From: Candidatus Tanganyikabacteria bacterium
GTDB taxonomy: Bacteria > Cyanobacteriota > Sericytochromatia > S15B-MN24 > VGJW01
DNA length: 35,409 nt
NCBI GenBank assembly: GCA_016867235.1
Contig: VGJY01000021.1
Coordinates: 1 to 35,409, forward strand
Direction of reading: 5' to 3'
The number at the start of each line of letters is the position of its first letter. Within the stretch, counting starts at the first letter, position 1. Of the stretch, positions 23,970 through 31,125 are shown one piece after another. Position numbers and translations under genes: made by a program. The notes beneath the pieces were generated by a model. That model was not told the origin of the DNA, did not search any database, and worked only from the letters and a program-made list of their open reading frames with translations.

Positions 23970-24781
23970 AGCACGTCGCGGGCATCGACGTCGGCGCCAA
24001 GTTCATCAAGGTGGTGCTACTGGGCGACGACGGCGTGAAGGCCAAGACCAAGCTGCAATGCGGCATCGAGGCGGCCGACGCCGCCGAGCAGGCGCTGCAC
24101 GACACGTTGCGCCTGGCGGGCCTCGCGCTCACCGACCTGGGAGCCGTGGTGGCCACCGGCTTCGGCCGCAACGTCGCGCCACACGCGACCGACCGCGTGA
24201 CCGAGGCCATGGCCGACGCGCGCGGCGCCAACCTGCTCATGCCGCACGTGCGAACCCTGGTGGACGTCGGCGCCGAGGAAGGGCGCGGCATCCGCGTGGG
24301 CCCCGAAGGCCAGGTGGTCGACTTCGCCGGCAACGAGAAGTGCGCCGCGGGTTCGGGATCGTTCACGGAATCCATGGCGCGGGCCCTGGAGGTGGACGTG
24401 CGGGACTTCGCGCGCATCTCGCTGGATTCCACGCAGGCGGTGCCGATGAACGCGCAATGCACGGTCTTCGCCGAGTCCGAGGTCGTCTCCCTCATCCACG
24501 CCAACACGCCCAAGGCCGACATCGCCCGGGCGGTGCACGACGCCATCGCGAGCCGCATCGCCGCCACCGTGCGCCGCTGCGGGTTCGAACCGCCGGTGGC
24601 GCTGATCGGCGGCGTCGCGCACAACCCCGGTTTCGCCGACTCTCTCAAGCGGGAGATGGGGCTCGACGCCCTGGAAATTCCGCCCGATCCCGAATTCGTG
24701 GGCGCCCTGGGCGCGGCGTTGATCGCGCTGGAGTCAATCGGGCCGGTTGCGGCCTCTCGCAACGGAGGTAGCGCGGCATGA
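23966..24781 (+). CDS. bcrA: Benzoyl-CoA reductase ATPase (activase-like) subunit, first
   Basis: The 271-residue ASKHA-family ATPase resembles HgdC-type activators. It has phosphate loops [14 protein letters not shown] (6-19) and GGVAHNPGF, and the two cysteines C126 ([11 protein letters not shown]) and C165 ([11 protein letters not shown]), spaced 39 apart as in HgdC, where each monomer gives two ligands to a shared [4Fe-4S] cluster. ATP hydrolysis here would lower the electron potential for ring reduction. By order C-B-A-D it corresponds to bcrA of Thauera or bzdP of Azoarcus, but its short form also resembles delta subunits, so the letter is tentative. ATGA overlaps both neighbours. Confidence 0.88.
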   Translation: MKHVAGIDVGAKFIKVVLLGDDGVKAKTKLQCGIEAADAAEQALHDTLRLAGLALTDLGAVVATGFGRNVAPHATDRVTEAMADARGANLLMPHVRTLVDVGAEEGRGIRVGPEGQVVDFAGNEKCAAGSGSFTESMARALEVDVRDFARISLDSTQAVPMNAQCTVFAESEVVSLIHANTPKADIARAVHDAIASRIAATVRRCGFEPPVALIGGVAHNPGFADSLKREMGLDALEIPPDPEFVGALGAALIALESIGPVAASRNGGSAA

Positions 24782-25752
24782 CGTTGCTCAGGGAAAGCCT
24801 GACCACGCAGTGGACGGCGGTGAAGCCGGTCGATCTGGTGCCGGCGGGCCAGGACGAGGCGGCGGTTGCCGCTTTCGCCGCCGGCGAAGTCATCCAGCAC
24901 TGGCGCTGGCCAGAGCAAAAATGGGTGGACGATACCCGCGACTGGCGCGGCTCGGATCGCGTCACCGTAGGCATCGACGTGGGGTCGGTCAGCTCGCAGG
25001 CCGTGGTCGCCGTGGACGGCAAACCGTACGCCTTCGCGTCGGTCCGCACCGGGTCCAACAGCCCCGAGAGCTCCGAGAAGGCGCTCGCCCGGGCCCTGGA
25101 CGGCACCGGCATGACCCTCGCGGACGTCCACTTCTGCGTCGGCACCGGCTACGGCCGGGTCAACGTGCCCTTCGCGAAGAAGGCCGTCACCGAGATCGCG
25201 TGCCATGCGCGGGGCGCCAATTACATGGGCGGCAACACCGTCCGCACCATCCTGGACATGGGCGGCCAGGACTGCAAGGCCATCCACTGCGACGATCGCG
25301 GCAAGGTGACCAACTTCCTGATGAACGACAAGTGCGCGGCCGGCACCGGCCGCGGCATGGAAGTGATGGCCGACCTGCTCGGCATCCCCATCTCGGACAT
25401 CGGGCCGCGGTCGCTGCAGGTGGACGTGGAGCCGCCGCCGGTGTCGAGCGTGTGCGTCGTCTTCGCCAAGTCCGAGGCGATCGGGCTCCTCAAGGCCGGC
25501 TGGTCGGTCGAGAAGGTCCTGGCGGCCTACTGTCTCGCGATGGCCGAGCGCGTCGTGTCGCTGCTCAAGCGCATCGGCGTCGAGAAGGACTTCTTCATCA
25601 CCGGCGGCATCGCCAAGAACGTCGGCGTGGTGCGGCGCATCGAGCAATTGCTCGGCATCGAGGCCATCAAGAGCGAATTCGACTCGCAGATAGCCGGCGC
25701 GCTGGGCGCGGCCCTGTTCGCGCACACCCTGCTCGAGAAGGGGAAAGGCTGA
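24778..25752 (+). CDS. bcrD: Benzoyl-CoA reductase ATPase (activase-like) subunit, second
   Basis: The 324-residue paralogue of the previous gene has an N-terminal extension of about 60 residues (with WRWPEQKW) before the ASKHA core: GIDVGSVSSQAVVAVDG (65-81), DMGGQDCKAIH, C186 (NDKCAAGTGRG), C226 (SSVCVVFAKSE) and GGIAKNVGVVRRIEQ. Two non-identical activase subunits form a heterodimer in class I reductases, sharing one [4Fe-4S] cluster through Cys pairs. The extension is seen in one of the two subunits of known enzymes (BzdQ-like); whether to call it A or D needs a tree. The start ATG overlaps the upstream stop; GGAGG lies at 24764-24768. Confidence 0.88.
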   Translation: MTLLRESLTTQWTAVKPVDLVPAGQDEAAVAAFAAGEVIQHWRWPEQKWVDDTRDWRGSDRVTVGIDVGSVSSQAVVAVDGKPYAFASVRTGSNSPESSEKALARALDGTGMTLADVHFCVGTGYGRVNVPFAKKAVTEIACHARGANYMGGNTVRTILDMGGQDCKAIHCDDRGKVTNFLMNDKCAAGTGRGMEVMADLLGIPISDIGPRSLQVDVEPPPVSSVCVVFAKSEAIGLLKAGWSVEKVLAAYCLAMAERVVSLLKRIGVEKDFFITGGIAKNVGVVRRIEQLLGIEAIKSEFDSQIAGALGAALFAHTLLEKGKG

Positions 25753-26033
25753 TGATTGCCAACTACGGCTATCGCGACGGCTCGGGCGAGTACTTCATCA
25801 CCATCGACACCGACCGCTGCGTTCCTTGCCAGGATCGGGCCTGCGTGGCCGCATGCCCCAAGGGTCTCTTCGAGATTGTCGAAGACGACTACGACGACCG
25901 GGTCGCGGCCATCAAGGACAGCCTGCGCAAGCGGGTCAACTACGAGTGCATGGACTGCAAGCCCACGCACGACGTGCCGCCCCTGCCCTGCGTGACCGCG
26001 TGCGCGGCCGGCGCCGTGGCGCATAGCTGGTGA
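25752..26033 (+). CDS. Ferredoxin-like protein with two Cys clusters
   Basis: The 93-residue protein has CVPCQDRACVAACPKG (C-x2-C-x4-C-x3-C-P) and CMDC followed, after a Pro-rich loop, by CVTACAAGA. Both look like [4Fe-4S] ligand sets, with uneven spacing compared with a standard 2[4Fe-4S] ferredoxin. It starts at ATG 25752, sharing a base with the upstream stop. Benzoyl-CoA reductase needs a low-potential ferredoxin; in Azoarcus a ferredoxin gene (bzdM) also follows the ATPase genes. It is therefore the likely electron donor, or an electron-carrier to the NuoG-like protein. Cluster number and redox potential cannot be told from sequence. Confidence 0.78.
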   Translation: MIANYGYRDGSGEYFITIDTDRCVPCQDRACVAACPKGLFEIVEDDYDDRVAAIKDSLRKRVNYECMDCKPTHDVPPLPCVTACAAGAVAHSW

Positions 26034-26037
26034 TGCA

Positions 26038-26086
26038 CTCGGCGGCCAAAAGAGGCGGTCACGGCCGAGAGGCAGCGGCCGCCGAG
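26038..26086 (+). repeat. 10-bp inverted repeat in the intergenic gap of the operon
   Basis: CTCGGCGGCC (26038-26047) and GGCCGCCGAG (26077-26086) enclose a 29-base loop. It lies in the only sizeable gap (97 bases) inside the reductase run, before a gene without a clear ribosome site. It may affect mRNA processing or translation of the following gene; no T-tract suggests it is not a classic terminator. Confidence 0.45.
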
Positions 26087-26130
26087 CCCCGCGCCCAGGC
26101 GCCCCATCGATCTGACCAGGCCGGGCACCC

Positions 26131-27162
26131 ATGAAAACTCTCCTTGTCGACGACACCCCGATCGACATCGCTCCCGGAACGACGGTCCTCCAGGCCTGCT
26201 GGGCCGCCGGGGCGTACGTGCCGGCCCTGTGCGCCCACCCGGCGTTGCCCACGACCGGCCACTGCGGAATGTGCCTCGTGGAAGTCGACGGCGAGGTGGC
26301 GCTGTCCTGCGACATCGCGGCCGCGCCGGGAATGGCGGTGACGACCACCGGCGAGCGGCTGGAAACCTTGCGCCGCAAGGCGCTCTCCGCGCTGCTGGCC
26401 AACCATCCCCACGAGTGCCTCACCTGCCCGGAGCGCGAGGGCTGCGATCGCGTCAGCTGCTCGATGGGCGTGGACATGGCCGAACGCTGCTGCGAGCGCT
26501 TCGGCGAATGCGAGGTCCAGCAGGTGGCCGAGTGCGTGGGAATCCCGAGCAGCACGCCCCGCTTCCGGCCGCGAGGCCTCCCGGCGTTTCAGCGCGACAC
26601 GGCGCTGCACCTGTACCTCGACCGCTGCATCGCGTGCATGCGGTGCGTGGACGCCTGCGTGTCGGTCAAGGGCCATGGCGCCCTGACCTGGCTCGAACTT
26701 GTCGAGGGAATCTTCGTGGGCCCATCGGCTGGCGCGAGCTTCAAGGAAGCCGGCTGCAAGTTCTGCGGGGCCTGCATCGAGGTCTGCCCGGCCGGGTCCA
26801 TGCTCGAGCAAGGCCCCAGGGGCCGGCGCTGGCGGGACCTTTCTCGGGAGAAGCTCGCGTTTCCGCCGATGCCGCTCCCGCCCCGCCGGCATCTCGCCCT
26901 CGCGGCCGATGCGGTGGCGACCGTCCCCGCGGCGCCCGGCGCGTTCCGGTTGTTCGACGCGGCCGGCCGGGTCCACCTCATCGAAGGCGTGGACAACCTG
27001 CGCGAGGCCCTGGGCGCGCATGCCGCGTCCGGGGTCGCCACGCACTTCGATTTCCACGAGGCGCAGATGTACTCGCAACGCGCCAACGAGTTGCTGCAGG
27101 CGCATCTCAAGGAGCACGGCAAGCTCCCGCCCGGCAACGATCTCGACGACGACCTGTTCTAG
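26131..27162 (+). CDS. NuoG-like iron-sulfur electron-transfer protein
   Basis: The 343-residue protein carries a stack of cluster motifs as in NuoG/HydA-type electron-input modules. A plant-type [2Fe-2S] set is C34, C45, C48, C60. A His-x3-Cys-x2-Cys-x5-Cys set (H92, C96, C99, C105) matches the NuoG N3/N5-type ligand pattern. Two ferredoxin-type [4Fe-4S] sets are C166-C169-C172-C176 and C209-C212-C215-C219. More cysteines lie at 110-135. The C-terminal 100 residues have no recognised domain and no molybdopterin part. It could shuttle electrons from NAD(P)H or a partner flavoprotein to ferredoxin for the reductase; no partner is in the window. No clear ribosome site precedes ATG 26131. Confidence 0.82.
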   Translation: MKTLLVDDTPIDIAPGTTVLQACWAAGAYVPALCAHPALPTTGHCGMCLVEVDGEVALSCDIAAAPGMAVTTTGERLETLRRKALSALLANHPHECLTCPEREGCDRVSCSMGVDMAERCCERFGECEVQQVAECVGIPSSTPRFRPRGLPAFQRDTALHLYLDRCIACMRCVDACVSVKGHGALTWLELVEGIFVGPSAGASFKEAGCKFCGACIEVCPAGSMLEQGPRGRRWRDLSREKLAFPPMPLPPRRHLALAADAVATVPAAPGAFRLFDAAGRVHLIEGVDNLREALGAHAASGVATHFDFHEAQMYSQRANELLQAHLKEHGKLPPGNDLDDDLF

Positions 27163-27182
27163 CTGAAAGCAGAAGGACCCCC

Positions 27183-28211
27183 ATGAAAGCCGCTGTCTTC
27201 CACGGAGCGCACAAGCCCCTCTCGATCGAGGACGTCCAGGTACCTGCCGTCGGCCCCGGGGAGATCCTGGTGAGGGTCGCCGCCTGCGGGGTCTGCCACA
27301 CCGACCTCCACTACCTGGATCACGGCGTGCCGACCTTCAAGGCGCCGCCGCTGATCCTGGGCCACGAAGCGTCCGGCGTGGTGGCGCAGGTCGGCGACGG
27401 CGTGGGTGAGTTCAAGGAAGGCGATCGCGTACTGCTCCCGGCGGTCTTCTCGTGCGGCAAGTGCTACTACTGCCGCATCGGCCGCGAGAACATCTGCCAG
27501 TCGATGGTGATGCTAGGCAACAACGTGGACGGCGCGTATGCCGAGTACATCAAGGTCGCCGCCAAGGACGCCTTCCACCTGCCCGAGGAGATTCCCCTGG
27601 TCGAGGGCGCGATCATCGCCGACGCCGTCTCGACGCCCTTCCATGCGGTGAAGAACCGGGCCCGCGTTCAACCGGGCGACACCGTGGCCGTCTTCGGCTG
27701 CGGCGGCGTGGGCCTCAACGTCGTGCAGGTCGCGGCGGCCGTGGGCGCCACGGTCATCGCCGTGGACATGCTGCCGCGGAAGCTCGAATGGGCGAAACAG
27801 TTCGGCGCCAGCTACACGTTCTGCGCGGCCGATTCCGACGTGCGCAAGGAGATCCGCAAGCTCACGGGCGGCGGGGCCGACATCGCCATCGAGGCGATCG
27901 GCAACCCGCAGGTGATGGCCCAGGCCTTCGGCGCGCTGCGGCCCGGCGGGCGCCTGTGCGTCATCGGCTACTCGGACAAGGAGGTGGTCTTCCCGGCGGC
28001 CAACATCATGTACCGGGAGATGGAGATCGTCGGGAGCCTGGGCTGCCGGCCGGTGGACTACCCGAAGATCATCGAGATGGCCCGCATCGGTAAGATCAAG
28101 GTGGCGCCCCTGGTCACCCACAAGTTCGACCTGGTCGACATCGGCGACGCGTTCGACCTGTTGCGCAGCGGAGAGGGCATCCGCGCCGTCGCCATCCCGA
28201 ACATGAATTGA
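27183..28211 (+). CDS. had: Zinc alcohol dehydrogenase, probable 6-hydroxycyclohex-1-ene-1-carbonyl-CoA dehydrogenase
   Basis: The 342-residue medium-chain dehydrogenase has catalytic zinc ligands C38 (CGVCHTD), H61 and E62 (GHEASG), structural zinc cysteines C91, C94, C97, C105, and Rossmann loop VFGCGGVGLNVVQV. In benzoyl-CoA pathways a family member (Had) oxidises the 6-hydroxy intermediate to the 6-oxo compound needed by Oah. Context between the reductase genes and an acyl-CoA dehydrogenase supports this. The sequence alone also fits other AdhP-like alcohol dehydrogenases, so the symbol is an inference. ATG 27183 follows AGAAGGA at a good distance. Confidence 0.68.
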   Translation: MKAAVFHGAHKPLSIEDVQVPAVGPGEILVRVAACGVCHTDLHYLDHGVPTFKAPPLILGHEASGVVAQVGDGVGEFKEGDRVLLPAVFSCGKCYYCRIGRENICQSMVMLGNNVDGAYAEYIKVAAKDAFHLPEEIPLVEGAIIADAVSTPFHAVKNRARVQPGDTVAVFGCGGVGLNVVQVAAAVGATVIAVDMLPRKLEWAKQFGASYTFCAADSDVRKEIRKLTGGGADIAIEAIGNPQVMAQAFGALRPGGRLCVIGYSDKEVVFPAANIMYREMEIVGSLGCRPVDYPKIIEMARIGKIKVAPLVTHKFDLVDIGDAFDLLRSGEGIRAVAIPNMN

Positions 28212-28218
28212 GGACAAA

Positions 28219-29436
28219 ATGATCGACTTCGAACTCACCGACGAACAGAAACTGGTGGTCGACACCGTCCGGCAGTTCGCCGCCCGCGAACTCGCGCCCA
28301 TCATCGAGGAACTCGACCGCGAGCATCGCTGGGATCCCGATACCTTCAAGAAGTACGCCGAACTCGGCATCACCGGCCTGTGCTTCCCCGAGGAGTACGG
28401 CGGGGCCGGGATGGACTACATCACCTACGGCCTGGCCTGCGAGGAGCTGGACTACGTCGACACCAGCTTCCGCACCGTCTTGTCCGTGCACACCGGCCTG
28501 TGCGCGTGCGGCATCTACCAGTGGGGCACCGAGGAGCAGCGGCAGCGCTTCCTGGTGCCGCTCGCGAGCGGCGAGAAGCTCGGCGCGTTCGGCCTCACCG
28601 AACCCGACGCCGGCACCGACGTGGCCGGCATGCGCACGCACGCGCGCCGCGACGGCTCGGACTACGTCATCACGGGCAACAAGCTCTGGATTTCGTGCGC
28701 CTCGCAGGGCGACACCTTCCTGATCTTCGCCTACACCGACGCGTCAAGGAAGCACCGCGGCATCAGCGCATTCATCGTCAACCGCGACGAGGCCGGCCCC
28801 GGGTTCCAGACCTTCCCCATCAAGGACAAGTCCGGCATCTGGGCCGGGGATTGCGGCGGCATCAACCTCGACGGGGTGCGGGTCCCGAAAGGCAACCTGC
28901 TGGGCGAGGAGGGCGAGGGCTTCAAGATCGCCATGAGCTGCCTCGACAACGGGCGCTACAGCGTGGCGGCCGGCTCGGCGGGCTGCATCCGGGCCTGCCT
29001 CGACGCCTCGGTCAAGTACGCCAAGGAGCGCAAGGCCTTCGGCAAGTCCATCGGCGAGTTCCAGCTCGTGCAGCAGATGATCGCCAAGATGGTGTCCGGC
29101 TACGAGACCACGCGGCTGCTGTACTTCAAGGCCGGCTGGCTCAAGAACAAGGGCCTGCGCAACACGCGCGAGACCAGCCTCGCCAAGTGGTACGGCACCG
29201 TCGCCGCCCTCGAGGCCGCCAGCGACGCCGTCGAAGTCTTCGGCGCGTACGGCTTCTCGGACGAGTACCCGGTGGCGCGCTACCTGCGCAACGCCAAGGC
29301 CCCGGTCATCTACGAGGGCACCCGGCAGATCCACACCGTGATGCAGGCCGAGTACGCGCTGGGCCTGCGGGAGGACAAGCCGCTTGGCCGGATGCTGCCG
29401 GGCTTCGGCGAGAAGGTGCCGGTGGGGCAGGCGTAG
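28219..29436 (+). CDS. Acyl-CoA dehydrogenase, substrate uncertain (pimeloyl- or glutaryl-CoA candidate)
   Basis: The 405-residue flavoenzyme has family signatures: LTEPDAGTDVAGMRTHAR, LWISCASQGDTFLIFAYTD and the C-terminal YEGTRQIHTVMQ with the catalytic base E366. Length is standard. In this operon it is expected to act after ring cleavage, on pimeloyl-CoA-level or glutaryl-CoA intermediates, or on cyclohexane carboxyl-CoA species. Short-chain, glutaryl-CoA and pimeloyl-CoA dehydrogenases cannot be separated by eye. It is the last plus-strand gene of the run, starting 8 bases after had with GAGGAC. A PilZ gene converges 11 bases later. Confidence 0.8.
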   Translation: MIDFELTDEQKLVVDTVRQFAARELAPIIEELDREHRWDPDTFKKYAELGITGLCFPEEYGGAGMDYITYGLACEELDYVDTSFRTVLSVHTGLCACGIYQWGTEEQRQRFLVPLASGEKLGAFGLTEPDAGTDVAGMRTHARRDGSDYVITGNKLWISCASQGDTFLIFAYTDASRKHRGISAFIVNRDEAGPGFQTFPIKDKSGIWAGDCGGINLDGVRVPKGNLLGEEGEGFKIAMSCLDNGRYSVAAGSAGCIRACLDASVKYAKERKAFGKSIGEFQLVQQMIAKMVSGYETTRLLYFKAGWLKNKGLRNTRETSLAKWYGTVAALEAASDAVEVFGAYGFSDEYPVARYLRNAKAPVIYEGTRQIHTVMQAEYALGLREDKPLGRMLPGFGEKVPVGQA

Positions 29437-29447
29437 GGGCGCCCCCC

Positions 29448-30101
29448 TCAAGCTCGCGGCCCGGGCTCCCGATCGCGGCTCGCCGCCTTGTCCCTGGCCC
29501 GGGAGTCGGGCGCGGGCAACTCGCCGGTCGCGCGCTCGATCAGCTTGAAGTACACGTCCACCAGATGGCGGCCCGGCGCCTCGTCCCGCCACTGGATGCC
29601 GAAGGTCTGGTGGCCCACCTGGCGCAGCACGTCGCCCTGGATCCGCACTTCCTCCGCGCCCACCTCGATGGACACGAGGTACCGGTGACGGGTGGCGAGT
29701 TCGGCGTTGCACAGCAGCAGGGCGCCCCCGACCGAGATGTTCAGCGTCCGGCCGCCGACCAGGAACTTCGGGTCGGCCAGGTCGGTGATGCGGATCGGCA
29801 GCGTGACGTTGTAGCGCGGATGCCGGCGGAGTTCGGCCCGCGGCGCGGTCGAGGGCGCCCCCTGGCCCGCGGGGAGGCTCACCGTCAGCCTGGACTGGAC
29901 AATGGCCGTGCCCGGCCCAAGGGTCGTCCGGCTCCCGTCCGGCCAGATGATGTGCGCGGCCGTGGCAAGTTCCAGCGGCACCGGCAACTCGACCGTCGCG
30001 ACCTTGCCGTTGATTTCCCGGATGGTACCGGTTACCAGCCCACCGGGGAGTTGCACCTTGATCGGCGCCCCTGCGCCATAAGGGATCGCGCTAGCGGCCA
30101 T
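29448..30101 (-). CDS. PilZ-domain protein (c-di-GMP binding)
   Basis: The 217-residue protein has a C-terminal PilZ domain with both ligand motifs: RRHPR (92-96) and NISVGG (121-126, the [D/N]xSxxG element). A second beta-barrel-like N-terminal part (about 10-75, LPGGLVTGTIREINGKVATV) gives a YcgR-like layout with no membrane segment. Such proteins adjust motility, adhesion or enzyme activity in response to c-di-GMP. It sits between the benzoyl-CoA genes and the hcr genes, 37 bases downstream of hcrB on the same strand, so it could be cotranscribed with the hcr operon. Link to aromatic metabolism is unproven. Confidence 0.8.
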   Translation of the reverse strand: MAASAIPYGAGAPIKVQLPGGLVTGTIREINGKVATVELPVPLELATAAHIIWPDGSRTTLGPGTAIVQSRLTVSLPAGQGAPSTAPRAELRRHPRYNVTLPIRITDLADPKFLVGGRTLNISVGGALLLCNAELATRHRYLVSIEVGAEEVRIQGDVLRQVGHQTFGIQWRDEAPGRHLVDVYFKLIERATGELPAPDSRARDKAASRDREPGPRA

Positions 30102-30138
30102 AAGGCCATGTATACCCAGATCCGGAAGGCGGCCGGCC

Positions 30139-31125
30139 CTACTCCAGGCCGGCGATGCGCCGCAAGGCCCGCCTGATGTACACCCGGGTCAGCTTCTTGC
30201 GGTACAGGGCCGGGTAGTCGGTGTTTTCCAGCGGCCTTGGCTGGCGGGCGGCGGCCTCAGCGGCCGCCACGATGGTCTCCTCGGTGAGGGCCCGGCCGAT
30301 CAGCGCCTCCTGGGCCTCCGGAAGCACCAGCGGACGCGAGGCGACGCCGCCCACCGCGATGCCGGCCTCGCGCACGATCTCGCCCTCCAGGCGCACGGCC
30401 GCGGCGACGCCGAGCACGGGGAAGTCGAAGGCCTCGCGGCGCCGGAGCTTGAGGTACGCGCTCCGCCAGCCGGCGCCGGGCGGCAATCGCACCTCGGCGA
30501 GGATCTCGGCCGACGCGGTCGCCAGGGGGCGCGCGCCGTCGTCGCGGTACAGGTCCGAAACCGGCAGGATGCGCTCCCCGCCGGGACCCACCACGCGGAT
30601 GGTCGCCCCCAGGCTGCACAGCACCGGCGCAATGTCGGATGACGACACCGCCCAGCAGCGCTTGCCGCCCTCGGCGACGTGGCAAACCGTCCCGTCCTTC
30701 TTGAGGCAGAACCCCGCCGACCGGCGCCACTGCAGCGTCTGGTCGAAGAAGGTGCAACGCGTGTCGGCGCAGAGGTTGCCGGCGAGCGTGGCCATCCGCC
30801 GCACCTGCGGCGTGGCCACCAGGTCGGCGGCCTCGGCCAGTGCGGGAAACGCCGCCCGCAGCGCCGGGTGCGCCGCAATCTCCGCCAGGGGCGTCATGGC
30901 GCCGATGCACAGGCCCGCCTCGGCCTCGCCCCGCACGCCGATCAACTCGGGCACGCCGCGAAGCGCCACCAGGACCCCTGGCTCGGCCTGGCGCCGCTTC
31001 ATGTTGGGCAGCAGGTCGGTCCCGCCGGCCACGGGCACCGCGTACGGGGCGTTCTCGGCCAGCAGGGCCACCGCCTCGTCCAGGCTGCCCGCGGAGAGGT
31101 AGCGGAACGGAGGCAGCCGCATCAT
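30139..31125 (-). CDS. hcrB: 4-hydroxybenzoyl-CoA reductase FAD subunit
   Basis: The 328-residue protein is a CO-dehydrogenase-type FAD subunit (VPVAGGTDLLPNMKRR in the first FAD loop, TLAGNLCADTRC in the second). It carries the diagnostic extra loop with Cys124, Cys140, Cys148 and Cys157, spaced 16, 8 and 9, the pattern that binds an extra [4Fe-4S] cluster in HcrB and is absent from xanthine dehydrogenases. This makes the hcr call firm. It passes electrons from ferredoxin inward to reduce 4-hydroxybenzoyl-CoA to benzoyl-CoA, in the cytoplasm. ATG 31125 overlaps the hcrA stop (ATGA). Confidence 0.93.
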   Translation of the reverse strand: MMRLPPFRYLSAGSLDEAVALLAENAPYAVPVAGGTDLLPNMKRRQAEPGVLVALRGVPELIGVRGEAEAGLCIGAMTPLAEIAAHPALRAAFPALAEAADLVATPQVRRMATLAGNLCADTRCTFFDQTLQWRRSAGFCLKKDGTVCHVAEGGKRCWAVSSSDIAPVLCSLGATIRVVGPGGERILPVSDLYRDDGARPLATASAEILAEVRLPPGAGWRSAYLKLRRREAFDFPVLGVAAAVRLEGEIVREAGIAVGGVASRPLVLPEAQEALIGRALTEETIVAAAEAAARQPRPLENTDYPALYRKKLTRVYIRRALRRIAGLE

